Shown: positions 1 through 6,666, numbered from the stretch's first letter. The stretch is DNA of 33,604 nucleotides from 2-01-FULL-49-10 sp041652335 (GCA_041652335.1 JBAZHL010000004.1:1-33604), one strand, 5' to 3'. Translations and numbers: made by a program. The notes: a model not told the origin generated them from the sequence alone.

Positions 1-1
1 T

Positions 2-75
2 AGGGGCGTCGTTCAGTGGTAGGACAGTCCTCTCCAAAAGGACAAACGAGGGTTCGATCCCTTCCGCCCCTGCCA
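2..75 (+). tRNA. tRNA-Trp (anticodon CCA), CCA end encoded
   Basis: The sequence folds into a complete cloverleaf. The acceptor stem pairs 2-8 with 65-71, the D stem 11-14 with 22-25, the anticodon stem 27-31 with 39-43, and the T stem 48-52 with 60-64 around a TTCGATC loop. The anticodon at 34-36 is CCA, which reads UGG (Trp). Base 72 is the discriminator G and the 3' CCA is encoded at 73-75. With TGA used as a stop elsewhere in the window, a CCA anticodon fits the standard bacterial code. The promoter would lie outside the window. Confidence 0.97.
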
Positions 76-94
76 ACTCGTGATAGGCCTGCCC

Positions 95-150
95 GCCCGT
101 AGCTCGTGGAGCGAAGGAGGGTTATCCCGCTCGAGGGGCTAATGGTATTC
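95..150. repeat. GC-rich intergenic palindromic segment after tRNA-Trp
   Basis: The spacer between the tRNA and the next gene is GC-rich and self-complementary. It holds a GCTC/GAGC hairpin and a GCGAAGGAGGG stretch. A similar GCGAAGGATGG core occurs on the minus strand near 2690-2715. It may be a degenerate member of a dispersed intergenic repeat, but two partial copies in one window are weak support. The AAGGAGGG in it is about 30 bases before the next start codon, too far to serve as its ribosome binding site. Confidence 0.3.
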
Positions 151-152
151 AA

Positions 153-929
153 ATGACTGAGCTGTATTCTACAACCCTAAAACACTTTCATCTGGCTATT
201 GTTGAGTTTCTGCCCGAATTAAGGCAGCTCTACAGCCAAACGAGTGACGCAAAAATCAAAGAAGAAATAGAAGATCTCATAGAGGCATATGAGGGAATTG
301 ATTTGGAAATTGGTAGATACAGTTTAAATTACGATGAGCCGTACCGTTATTATGATGGCGAACCAGATGATATTGAAATAAATATTTCCGATGAAATGAC
401 GGCCAACTTAGTTCAACTCACCCTTAGGTTACTGTCGAAGTGGAAGGACAAGTTGGACAGAATACAGAAGAAAAAATATTTCACTGATGAGATTGCGGCG
501 GAAGGTCGTCGGCTAAATAGGTTGATAGGGCAGATAGAGCCTCTGACGCAAACAACTTCTTATGTTTTTGGTAAATATGCCCATCTAGGTCAATTGCATT
601 TTCCGGGGGAGGATGGGGCAGGGTTGCCCGAGCCCGTAGTCATTAATATGGGTAAGACTATAAAAAATAAATTAAAAATGGAGGATCTATTTATTGAGTC
701 GCGTTCACAGGGAGAAGATGTGCATCTTCTGATTGGCAAGCGAGACGGTACTCCAGGGAAAGCCCATGTTGTGATTGACGCAAAGACAGGAGACATAAGA
801 GTAGAAGATAATCAACAAGAGCCAACGGAACTGGTTAACAAGGTGGAGTCTATTTTGACAATGCCTAATGGTAAGAAGATTAAAGTTACCAGAGAAGCAA
901 TAAAAGAACTTGTGTCTGATAAAGACTAA
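153..929 (+). CDS. hypothetical protein, 258 aa, soluble
   Basis: I do not recognise the family. The protein has no signal peptide or membrane segment. The N-terminal half (about residues 1-135) is strongly helical and rich in Glu, Lys and Leu, with a Tyr/Asp-rich acidic patch near residues 55-78. The C-terminal part (about 165-258) looks like a beta-rich domain with alternating charged strands and ends in a Lys-rich helix. The ATG at 153 is preceded by GAGGGG at a workable distance, and the ATG at 142 is closed by a stop after four codons. It stands alone between the tRNA and the next gene, which has its own promoter. Cytoplasmic location is inferred from composition. Confidence 0.7.
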   Translation: MTELYSTTLKHFHLAIVEFLPELRQLYSQTSDAKIKEEIEDLIEAYEGIDLEIGRYSLNYDEPYRYYDGEPDDIEINISDEMTANLVQLTLRLLSKWKDKLDRIQKKKYFTDEIAAEGRRLNRLIGQIEPLTQTTSYVFGKYAHLGQLHFPGEDGAGLPEPVVINMGKTIKNKLKMEDLFIESRSQGEDVHLLIGKRDGTPGKAHVVIDAKTGDIRVEDNQQEPTELVNKVESILTMPNGKKIKVTREAIKELVSDKD

Positions 930-1010
930 CTCGCTCAAGATGCGTCGCTATGATAATCTGAAGGTAGCTTTAAAAGACTAATCTGGCTCAGGTGAGCGGT
1001 TAATCTTGGG

Positions 1011-1019
1011 TGATATACT
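1011..1019 (+). promoter_or_regulatory. extended -10 promoter, leaderless type
   Basis: TGATATACT forms an extended -10 element (TG, one base, then TATACT at 1014-1019). Only six bases separate it from the ATG at 1026, so the predicted transcription start falls on or next to the start codon. No -35 hexamer is evident at the usual spacing, as expected for an extended -10 promoter. Confidence 0.6.
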
Positions 1020-1025
1020 CAATCC

Positions 1026-1859
1026 ATGAGCAATGCCCCAGATGGTGTTATCACTCTTACAGGCAGTCAACCGGGCAAGACCGTCACAATCATGGGCGGT
1101 GTGCATGGTGATGAAGTTTGTGGTGTCCAAATCATCGACAAGCTCCGGCGCAATTTGAAGGTGGATCGCGGCACGGTTCACTTGATCTACGGTAATCCGC
1201 GTGCTATCCAAGCAGGCAAGCGGTTCGTTGAGGTAAATCTCAACCGCGTATTTCGTGAACCCAGCGAGCTGAATGAAAAACAAGGTGTCAGCTATGAAGC
1301 CAAGCGGGCTCGTGAGCTCATGCCGTATTTGGTTGCCAGTGACGCGTTGTTGGATATTCACTCTAGTAACACCCCAGACAGTCCGCCATTTGTCATCTGT
1401 GAGGCTAATTCTTATGAGTTAGCTAAACACTTTCCATTTGCAACGATCTCTTCGGGGTGGGATGTTTTAGAGCCCGGTGGCACTGACGCTTATGTTAACA
1501 CAGGTGGCGGACAGGGGATTACTGTTGAGTGCGGCTATCATCTTGACCCCAAAGCACCCGAAATAGCTGAGGAAACAGCCTGGGAGTTCCTAAAATTGAT
1601 GGGGGCCATTGATGGTGAGCAACCCTTGCCGAAAGTGCCAATCCAAACACATATTCAGGTTTGGCATATCCATATCACTAAACATAACTTTCGGCCTGCT
1701 CGAGTATTCCAAGATTTCGAATGGTTGCAACCTAACGAATTAATTGGTCATGATGGAGATGAGCAGGTGATGGCGCCTGCGGCCTCCTGCATCCTGTTCT
1801 GTCGGAAACGCGAAGATCCGGGGGAAGAAGCATTTCTGCTGGGCAGAAAGATGGATTGA
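1026..1859 (+). CDS. succinylglutamate desuccinylase/aspartoacylase (AstE/AspA) family zinc hydrolase
   Basis: This belongs to the M14-like AstE/AspA family, zinc enzymes that cleave an N-acyl group from an amino acid or, in distant members, a peptide. The GGVHGDE motif at residues 24-30 supplies zinc ligands His27 and Glu30. DIHSS at 110-114 gives the third ligand, His112. LNR at 72-74 matches the substrate-binding Asn-Arg, and Glu168 in VECG is the likely general base. The 277-residue length fits short members with a small C-terminal beta domain. No arginine-succinyltransferase genes lie nearby, so a role in arginine catabolism is not supported and the substrate is unknown. The message appears leaderless. 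Confidence 0.85.
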   Translation: MSNAPDGVITLTGSQPGKTVTIMGGVHGDEVCGVQIIDKLRRNLKVDRGTVHLIYGNPRAIQAGKRFVEVNLNRVFREPSELNEKQGVSYEAKRARELMPYLVASDALLDIHSSNTPDSPPFVICEANSYELAKHFPFATISSGWDVLEPGGTDAYVNTGGGQGITVECGYHLDPKAPEIAEETAWEFLKLMGAIDGEQPLPKVPIQTHIQVWHIHITKHNFRPARVFQDFEWLQPNELIGHDGDEQVMAPAASCILFCRKREDPGEEAFLLGRKMD

Positions 1860-1889
1860 TGCAGGTGCTGGTGTGCGATAAACAAAAAA

Positions 1890-1918
1890 GCCGGCAAGTG
1901 AGATTATCACTTGCCGGC
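1890..1918 (-). terminator. intrinsic terminator of the GNAT gene
   Basis: A perfect 12-bp inverted repeat (1890-1901 with 1907-1918, loop 1902-1906) is followed on the minus strand by a run of Ts (1884-1889). It begins four bases after the GNAT stop codon. On the plus strand no T-run follows, so it should act mainly on minus-strand transcripts, though the hairpin may also slow readthrough from the upstream plus-strand gene. Confidence 0.9.
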
Positions 1919-1921
1919 ATG

Positions 1922-2470
1922 TTACACCAACAACCAGCAGGCATCTTCGCGCAGCGGACAGGTGGCACAGTAGTGGAGTGGTTGAGGGTCACATAGGCAC
2001 AGATCGCGCTTGAGTTCAAGATCGTTTGTAATCTCCCAACCGTTATCGCGCAGGAGATCCTGCACGATCGGGTTAGTGGTTACACAAACCCCCCAGTATC
2101 CTGCATTCAACGCATGATGTTGCCGAATTTGCAGCATCATGCGACCGATATGCTGACCACGCCATGGCTCAACCACGACCGCTGAACCAAACTCCACCAA
2201 CTTGTGTTTATCGCGCACAATCTGATGGCCATCTTTGGTTCGAGCCGGGAAGATGCCCGAAAAACCGATCGGCTCATCTCCGAATGTGGCAATTACCGCA
2301 AAGAGTAGGGTAGAGCGCAGCTCATCTTTCGAAACGGACAGCATATGCGGTTCGGCCTCGGATAGCGCGCTCCAGGTGGAGAGTAGCTGTGGGTCCATCT
2401 CCAATGCCTGCCCCTGGCGGGTAAATACTTGATATCTCACCGCTATGATCGGTGATGCGACGTGCGACAT
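1922..2470 (-). CDS. GNAT-family N-acetyltransferase with Cys-rich C-terminal tail
   Basis: GNAT enzymes transfer an acetyl group from acetyl-CoA to an amine. The core is visible as strand beta-4 (VEFGSAVVVEPWRG, residues 92-105) running into the pyrophosphate-binding loop R104-G-Q-H-I-G-R110. After the usual beta-5 and helix, the protein ends in a cysteine-rich tail: C158, C160, C168, C171 and C178, suggestive of a small zinc site. The substrate cannot be read from the sequence. The ATG is set by AAGGAGG (complement of 2476-2482) six bases upstream. It is the only minus-strand gene between 1 and 6600, has its own terminator and a possible attenuator in its leader. Confidence 0.82.
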   Translation of the reverse strand: MSHVASPIIAVRYQVFTRQGQALEMDPQLLSTWSALSEAEPHMLSVSKDELRSTLLFAVIATFGDEPIGFSGIFPARTKDGHQIVRDKHKLVEFGSAVVVEPWRGQHIGRMMLQIRQHHALNAGYWGVCVTTNPIVQDLLRDNGWEITNDLELKRDLCLCDPQPLHYCATCPLREDACWLLV

Positions 2471-2501
2471 GGCTTCCTCCTTGTCTGTTAATTCAAGTTA
2501 C

Positions 2502-2533
2502 AAAAAATCCCTCGTGCAAACTATAACGAGAGA
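2502..2533 (-). terminator. intrinsic terminator or attenuator in the GNAT leader
   Basis: On the minus strand, TCTCTCGT (2533-2526) pairs with ACGAGGGA (2515-2508) in an 8-bp stem with one G-U pair, followed directly by six Ts (2507-2502). It lies about 20 bases before the GNAT ribosome binding site. No minus-strand gene ends just upstream, so attenuation of the GNAT transcript is the simplest reading. Another hairpin sits at 2560-2581. Confidence 0.6.
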
Positions 2534-2559
2534 TCAAAATTAATGTTTACCACTAAATC

Positions 2560-2581
2560 CGTCTCTCTTACGAGAAACGGC
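2560..2581 (-). other. stem-loop with GTAA tetraloop upstream of the attenuator
   Basis: Read on the minus strand, CCGTTTCTC and GAGAGACGG pair over 9 bp (one G-U) around a GTAA loop, a GNRA-type tetraloop. Its GAGAGA strand is also complementary to the TCTCTC strand of the downstream terminator, so it could form a competing anti-terminator. Confidence 0.5.
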
Positions 2582-2582
2582 G

Positions 2583-2751
2583 ACGAGCCTGCGAGTTGTC
2601 CGAAGAATGGTACTGCATAGTGGCAAGATCTAACTTACTATAGCGCCCTGACCCTGTCAAATTAGTTATAGGCGGATAAAGAGTCGTCTGCCTTGCCATC
2701 CTTCGCCAAGGCTTCGGAATGGCCTGGCCAACAATGGCACGAGTCATGCGA
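2583..2751. other. non-coding spacer with palindromic segment, no gene seen
   Basis: The gap between the divergent GNAT and DUF2178 genes is about 370 bases. I see no credible coding region; the open frames across it have no ribosome binding site and no recognisable protein. It holds a GC-rich imperfect palindrome (about 2690-2735, with GCCAT...ATGGC arms) and, on the minus strand, a TTTGACAGGGTCAGGGCGC segment resembling sequences I associate with REP/IS200-type remnants. That resemblance is from memory and untested. Confidence 0.4.
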
Positions 2752-2780
2752 CCCGCCCCTAAAGAAGGCGGGGTTTTATT
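2752..2780 (+). terminator. plus-strand intrinsic terminator with no obvious upstream gene
   Basis: CCCGCC (2752-2757) pairs with GGCGGG (2767-2772) and is followed by GTTTTATT. It would end plus-strand transcription entering from the 2480-2750 spacer, where no coding gene is visible. It therefore either insulates the downstream operon from readthrough or ends an unrecognised small RNA. Confidence 0.6.
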
Positions 2781-2794
2781 GCAGTTGACAGAAA

Positions 2795-2831
2795 GTAAAG
2801 TATGTTTTACATTTAGTATGATATACTTTAC
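2795..2831 (+). promoter_or_regulatory. operator-like inverted repeat over an extended -10 promoter
   Basis: GTAAAGTAT (2795-2803) and ATACTTTAC (2823-2831) are perfect inverted 9-mers separated by 19 bases. The right arm overlaps an extended -10 element, TGATATACT (2819-2827), with TATACT at 2822-2827. A TTGACA is also present at 2785-2790. A dimeric repressor bound here would cover the promoter. The obvious candidate is the XRE-type regulator encoded two genes downstream, which would make the operon autoregulated. The leader would be about 9 bases with no ribosome binding site. Confidence 0.6.
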
Positions 2832-2842
2832 ATATAAACCAT

Positions 2843-3238
2843 ATGGATCATCAGCAGTATCAAAAAATAAGAGTACTGATTTTGCTGTTAGTCGCGACAA
2901 TAGTGGCGACGGCGATTATCGTAAACAATCTTTATTTGGCATTTGCTGGGGTGCTAATCGGTATGCTTTTTCTATTGGTGGCCAAACAGAAGTTTAAGCA
3001 GGCGATCGTGGATGAGCGAGTTATCTCTATTGCTGGACGGGCTTCTCAAGTCACTTACGTAGTCGTCACCACGTTATTGGCTTGTCTTGGGTTATTTTTT
3101 ACTCTCTCGGCCAAAACACACAATAGTCCATATCTGGAATCCATTGGCGTTGTCTTTTGTTATGTCGCTTTGCTCTTAGTTACGATATACTCCCTGTCCT
3201 ACCATTATTTCAACAAAAAATATGGCGCTGATGAGTAA
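2843..3238 (+). CDS. DUF2178-like integral membrane protein
   Basis: The 131-residue protein has four predicted membrane segments at about 10-28, 30-46, 67-87 and 99-120. The cytoplasmic loop between the second and third carries a KFKQAIVDERVISIAGRAS stretch, whose DER...I...A pattern is typical of DUF2178 proteins. These are often encoded next to a small XRE-type regulator, as here. The function of the family is unknown; a membrane sensor for the partner regulator is a fair inference. The ATG lies 15 bases after the -10 box and lacks a Shine-Dalgarno sequence. Its end overlaps the next gene, so translation is probably coupled. Confidence 0.75.
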   Translation: MDHQQYQKIRVLILLLVATIVATAIIVNNLYLAFAGVLIGMLFLLVAKQKFKQAIVDERVISIAGRASQVTYVVVTTLLACLGLFFTLSAKTHNSPYLESIGVVFCYVALLLVTIYSLSYHYFNKKYGADE

Positions 3239-3425
3239 TCGGATCAAAATTTGCCGAGCTGAGAGGAGTTTAACTCAAGAGGATCTGGCTCAAAAATGCG
3301 GCGTGACCCGTCAGACGATAATCGCCGTGGAGAAAGACAAATATATCCCTTCGTTGGAACTTGCCTTTAAAATCGCCCACGTCTTTAAGCAACCGATCGA
3401 GAAAATATTTACTTATAAATTGTAG
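3231..3425 (+). CDS. XRE-family HTH transcriptional regulator, 64 aa
   Basis: This is a compact Cro/C1-type helix-turn-helix protein and nothing else. The HTH spans about residues 13-36 (TQEDLAQKCGVTRQTIIAVE), followed by the PSLELAFKIAHVF helix and an IEKIF C-terminus, typical of the small YozG/PF01381-type regulators. I place the start at the ATG at 3231, because family members begin M-x-N-R-I-K; an in-frame ATG at 3222 would add three residues. The start lies inside the end of the upstream membrane-protein gene, so the two are translationally coupled. The likely target is the palindrome at 2795-2831. Confidence 0.85.
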   Translation: MSNRIKICRAERSLTQEDLAQKCGVTRQTIIAVEKDKYIPSLELAFKIAHVFKQPIEKIFTYKL

Positions 3426-3428
3426 ATT

Positions 3429-3812
3429 ATGGACAAAAACTTATTTATCCATTGTCTGGGGGTTATGGTTTCGTTGGGTATCTTTGTTTTTCTGTTAACT
3501 TTGAATTTCATCGGATACGGTGTCAGAGAGCAATGCAATATCGCTCAAGGTCGTTATGACGGAGATTGTGTCGAGGCTCTTAGCCAGTATCTTGATGACG
3601 AGAATAATGGTTATTACTCTCGTAATTCAGCAATTTGGGCGTTGGGTCAGCTGGGGGATGAGCGGGCGCTTCCGGTTCTACAAAAGTACTACACCGATTA
3701 TTCCGGAGGGCGAGGTGATAGAAGTGTGGAACTCTCTCAGTTAGAGCTGAAGCGAGCAATCGGATATATGGAAGGGAATCTGAATATCCCTAAACTTTTA
3801 TTAAATTATTAA
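3429..3812 (+). CDS. membrane-anchored HEAT-repeat protein
   Basis: One N-terminal membrane segment (about residues 7-27) is followed by a soluble part on the outer face. Residues 66-87 (NSAIWALGQLGDERALPVLQKY) match the HEAT/PBS-lyase repeat consensus of paired helices with an alanine-rich first helix and a G-D-x-R-A-L turn. A second, weaker repeat may follow around 99-120. HEAT repeats bind other proteins, so this could be the effector or partner of the regulator/DUF2178 pair. It starts three bases after the regulator's stop and so belongs to the same operon. No catalytic signature is visible. Confidence 0.7.
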   Translation: MDKNLFIHCLGVMVSLGIFVFLLTLNFIGYGVREQCNIAQGRYDGDCVEALSQYLDDENNGYYSRNSAIWALGQLGDERALPVLQKYYTDYSGGRGDRSVELSQLELKRAIGYMEGNLNIPKLLLNY

Positions 3813-3829
3813 TAAAATAGGAGAAGATT

Positions 3830-4186
3830 ATGAAGTTAGAAAAGGGATCTCTCGGGGTTATTAAGTGGTTTGCTCGTATCACGGCCTTATTTTTTTTGGT
3901 TATTGGCTTGATGTTTTATTTTGGTTACGGCAACCCACTGCCAAGCCCCGAGTATTCGTTGTGGGAGAATGTGATGCTAACGGCTTTACCGCTTACCTTT
4001 ATCGGTTTAGCTTTGGGCTGGTGGAGAGAAAAATGGGGCGGCTATCTGACGGTAGCCCCGGTAGTTATCGGAATGTTGCTGGGGTTAATTACCGGAGAGG
4101 CAGTTAGTATAAACTTTTTATTCCCGCTTATCCCCGGTATCCTATACTTTATTGTGGGATACAATCAGGATAGCCACGTCAGGTAG
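3830..4186 (+). CDS. small integral membrane protein, unknown function
   Basis: The 118-residue protein has four hydrophobic segments at about 13-31, 46-64, 72-89 and 93-110, with short charged loops (GWWREKWGG between segments two and three). I do not recognise the family. AGGAG is well placed upstream of the ATG. It follows the HEAT protein by 17 bases and is probably the last gene of the 2843-4186 operon. A short CACT/AGTG hairpin followed by AAGTTTTT (4195-4211) may be a weak terminator. Confidence 0.65.
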   Translation: MKLEKGSLGVIKWFARITALFFLVIGLMFYFGYGNPLPSPEYSLWENVMLTALPLTFIGLALGWWREKWGGYLTVAPVVIGMLLGLITGEAVSINFLFPLIPGILYFIVGYNQDSHVR

Positions 4187-4408
4187 TATCCTCCCACTGT
4201 GAGTGAAGTTTTTCTACGATTTCTGGATAACAGTGGTAGAGCATAGCTCACTACACGGCGTTGCTAAGCGGGTTCCTTTAAAGTACGCTTGAGGGAGTTT
4301 AAATTAGCTCTTTTGCTTGGGTTAGTTACCTATGAGTCCTGCCATCCTAATTATCCGCTCCCAGAGTGAATGTTTTTATAAGTCAGAGTGGAAGTTTGAA
4401 CCTTGGGG

Positions 4409-4417
4409 TGATATTAT
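4409..4417 (+). promoter_or_regulatory. extended -10 promoter, near-leaderless
   Basis: TGATATTAT (TG at 4409-4410, TATTAT at 4412-4417) lies nine bases before the ATG at 4427, giving a predicted leader of only two or three bases. The rest of the 4187-4408 spacer holds no convincing gene. Confidence 0.5.
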
Positions 4418-4426
4418 GTAGCTACT

Positions 4427-4771
4427 ATGAAGATAAGGATTGTTGACCAACCCATCACTAAAAGCGAGCTAAAAGAAATCGCCAAAGAAAGATTTGGTGA
4501 CTTGGTTAAGGTGGTGGTCGATATCAAAAGAAATATTATGGCGATTGGTGGCGAACTTCACGCTGACGAGGAAGCGATTTTGCTCGAAAAGGGCTCTTTG
4601 CAAAATAATCTCTGGGGGATTAACCTTTATCCTGATGTCCAAGATGATGAGTGGATTGAATTTGATTCGATGATCAATGTCCGTCCTTCTCAGAACAATC
4701 GTTCCCGAGGGATAGAAGATGAGGCTATTAGAGGCAAGATTGTAGATATTATCAATCAATTAGTGCAGTGA
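4427..4771 (+). CDS. DUF5674 family protein
   Basis: The 114-residue soluble protein matches the DUF5674 pattern I know from CPR genomes: an N-terminal I-S/T-K-x-E-L-x-E-I-A helix, then VKVVVDIKRNIMAIGGELHADEEAILLEKGS (about 29-58), then LWGINLYPD and WIEFDSMINVRPSQNNRSRGIED (about 61-98). Conservation of ELHAD and of the Asn/Arg-rich segment suggests a binding or catalytic site, but no function is established to my knowledge. The downstream gene overlaps its stop by four bases (GTGA), so the two are co-translated. Confidence 0.88.
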   Translation: MKIRIVDQPITKSELKEIAKERFGDLVKVVVDIKRNIMAIGGELHADEEAILLEKGSLQNNLWGINLYPDVQDDEWIEFDSMINVRPSQNNRSRGIEDEAIRGKIVDIINQLVQ

Positions 4772-5094
4772 TCCATCATTCCGATGCAGTATTAGCCAAT
4801 TGGCCAAATTTAAGCTTAGCCGAACAGTTAGCTAATGTTGGGAGTGAGGTTAGCCGTGCGGCTAAATGGCAGGGCAAAGATAAGGGTATTGCAGATCGAG
4901 CTTACGAGAGAATGTTGGAACTGCTTAACGCTACGATTTTATGCCAGACGGAGAGACCAGCACTGAAGGAGCTGACTCGGGTTAGAGAACTTATGAACGC
5001 CAGTTATTATCAGGAATCCCCAGTTATGCTATCTGAATTTAACAAATATTTTTTTCCGTTCGCCGTATTGGCGAACAAGCATAGACAATCCTAA
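4768..5094 (+). CDS. conserved hypothetical protein coupled to DUF5674
   Basis: The 108-residue, helical, soluble protein starts with GTG overlapping the upstream stop (GTGA, 4768-4771). It contains LSLAEQLANVGSEVSRAAKWQGK, a YERMLELLNATI helix, a LKELTRVRELMNASYY helix, and LSEFNKYFFPFAVLA at the C-terminus. The overall look is of a compact helical bundle like HEPN/MNT-toxin partner or nucleotidyltransferase-substrate-binding proteins, but that is only fold-level resemblance. I believe similar proteins are widespread in CPR genomes. Function unknown; coupling with DUF5674 suggests the two products act together. Confidence 0.7.
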   Translation: MIHHSDAVLANWPNLSLAEQLANVGSEVSRAAKWQGKDKGIADRAYERMLELLNATILCQTERPALKELTRVRELMNASYYQESPVMLSEFNKYFFPFAVLANKHRQS

Positions 5095-5125
5095 CCTCCT
5101 ATATAATTCTAACGAAAGGAACATT

Positions 5126-5434
5126 ATGAAAACTTGTATCGCATGTAGTATGCCGCTGGATGATTCGAGCCAGATCGGATGTGAGGTGGCTGATGGCGCC
5201 GTCTGTGTACACTGTTCTACTCCTGATGGCCAGGTAAAAAGCTGTGAGGAAGTTTTTGAGGGCGGCGTGCAGTTCTTTATGGGAGCTGTACCTAATGCCG
5301 ACCGCGCTTTGGCAGAAAAACTGACCCGTAAAAACATGAAGAACCTTCCTTATTGGCAGAAGAATGGTTGTTCTTGTTTGGACGGCGAAGAAGCCAGTGA
5401 TGAAGAGTTTACTCAGGCATCCCAAAATCTGTAA
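5126..5434 (+). CDS. putative zinc-ribbon protein (Zn_ribbon_2-like)
   Basis: This 102-residue protein begins with CxxC (C4, C7, in CIACSMPL) and has a second CxxC at C27/C30 (CVHC), forming a treble-clef-like zinc ribbon. The remainder (about 35-80) follows the family pattern of a YEEV/CEEV-like helix, a TQF-like segment and a final LPYW motif. It matches the small cytoplasmic proteins annotated as putative zinc ribbon (PF12674-like), sometimes linked to AraC-type regulators. AAAGGA lies ten bases before the ATG, and a TATAAT at 5102-5107 could be its own promoter. Confidence 0.8.
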   Translation: MKTCIACSMPLDDSSQIGCEVADGAVCVHCSTPDGQVKSCEEVFEGGVQFFMGAVPNADRALAEKLTRKNMKNLPYWQKNGCSCLDGEEASDEEFTQASQNL

Positions 5435-5460
5435 GACTACGATCGGCTGACCGTCTACTC

Positions 5461-6576
5461 ATGACTAACGCAATTCTCTACAACGTTTTTGGAATCTTAG
5501 CGGTTTTGGCTGTGATATTTTTCCATATCCCAACGGTCTGGGTGGTTATTGGGTTGGTGGTCATTATCATTTTAGTAATCTGGAATCCGCTGATGCCCGC
5601 TGTGGAAAGTATCCCCAAAGGGTTTGTAGAAAAGAAGTTTGATACCGGGGAAGTGGTATTAAATTATGTGGAAGGACCCAATAATGGCCCTCCCATCTTG
5701 TTTATCCCTGGACAAGCTGAGTTTTGGCAGGGCTATCGATTGATCATCCCAAGTTTTGTAAAAAAGCATCATATCTTTATTGTTGATGTCAGAGGACACG
5801 GCAAATCCACCAAAACTCCCGGTAAATATTCCTACAACCTGTGCGGAGAAGATCTTAAACGATTCTTGGCAGGAGTGATAAAACAACCCACGATCGTTTC
5901 TGGACTTTCGTCCGGCGGGGTGATTGCTTTATGGCTGGCGGCCAATGCGCCAGAACTGGTGGCGGTGGCTATTGGCGAGGATCCTCCAATTTTTTCATCC
6001 ATCTGGCCCCGGATCAAAGATGAGAAGTACATGTATCGCAACTTTGAGGTGATGGTAGAAAACTTAGATAAACCCGACAGAGATATTGAGGGATATTTTG
6101 CCGATTTGGGTATACCTGATCCCAAGGGCGGTGATAAGCTGATGCTTATCCCTCGGCCGATAGCCAAGTTTATTGCCGGGGGATTTAAGATCAACAAAAA
6201 ACTCTCTCCATGGCGGAAATACGATATCCCCATGTTCCCGTTTAATGGTCGGGTGGGGATGAAGTTCTTAAGTGAATATGACGTTGATTTTTCTAAAGCG
6301 ACAATCGATGGAAGATTGAGCGAGGGGTTTGATCCAGAAACTACCCTCAAAAAGATCCAATGCCCTGTGTTGTTGATCCATGCTAATTGGTCTCGGCATA
6401 AAACCTGGGGGCTATTGGGCGCGATTGATGACCAGGATGTTGCCAAGATGCACTCTCTCATTAAAGATTTCACCAGCGTTGATGTAAAAGCTCAACATGA
6501 AGTTCATATGACCAAACCAAAAGATTTTGCCAAAATCGTGGACGATTATTTAGAAAGCAGAACCAGCCGGAAGTAG
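5461..6576 (+). CDS. membrane-anchored alpha/beta hydrolase
   Basis: Two adjacent hydrophobic segments (about residues 8-24 and 26-47) precede an alpha/beta-hydrolase fold. FIPGQ near 82-86 is the oxyanion-hole strand and DVRGHGKST (about 109-117) is the family's strand-4 motif. GLSSGG (about 148-153) is the nucleophile elbow with the catalytic serine. QHEVHM near 350-355 holds the likely catalytic His, and Asp in the IDDQD loop (about 326) is the probable acid. Such enzymes cleave esters, amides or C-C bonds; the substrate is not readable. Residues 165-280 form a long cap domain. It probably shares transcripts with the zinc-ribbon gene (26-base gap) and is followed by a terminator. Confidence 0.85.
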   Translation: MTNAILYNVFGILAVLAVIFFHIPTVWVVIGLVVIIILVIWNPLMPAVESIPKGFVEKKFDTGEVVLNYVEGPNNGPPILFIPGQAEFWQGYRLIIPSFVKKHHIFIVDVRGHGKSTKTPGKYSYNLCGEDLKRFLAGVIKQPTIVSGLSSGGVIALWLAANAPELVAVAIGEDPPIFSSIWPRIKDEKYMYRNFEVMVENLDKPDRDIEGYFADLGIPDPKGGDKLMLIPRPIAKFIAGGFKINKKLSPWRKYDIPMFPFNGRVGMKFLSEYDVDFSKATIDGRLSEGFDPETTLKKIQCPVLLIHANWSRHKTWGLLGAIDDQDVAKMHSLIKDFTSVDVKAQHEVHMTKPKDFAKIVDDYLESRTSRK

Positions 6577-6608
6577 GTAAGGCAGGAACCAGTAAAAAAT
6601 AGCAAAAT

Positions 6609-6632
6609 GCCGAACGAGAAGTTCGGCCTTTT
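6609..6632. terminator. bidirectional intrinsic terminator between convergent genes
   Basis: GCCGAAC (6609-6615) pairs with GTTCGGC (6621-6627). On the plus strand CTTTTC follows; on the minus strand ATTTTGC follows. It can serve both the alpha/beta hydrolase gene and the convergent gene ending at 6667. Confidence 0.85.
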
Positions 6633-6666
6633 CTGGAGTCTATTTTTGTTTTGAGAGGCTAAGCGA

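Noticed and set aside
2640..2735. REP-associated transposon or IS200 remnant
   Set aside because: The TTTGACAGGGTCAGG motif and palindrome look familiar, but there is no transposase gene and no second copy of the motif in the window.
2568..2900. Minus-strand open frame across the GNAT/DUF2178 spacer
   Set aside because: It has no ribosome binding site, crosses the terminator and the operator of the next operon, and encodes no recognisable protein. Likely chance.
4332..4421. A 29-codon frame upstream of DUF5674
   Set aside because: It overlaps the -10 box of the DUF5674 gene, lacks a ribosome binding site and resembles nothing known.
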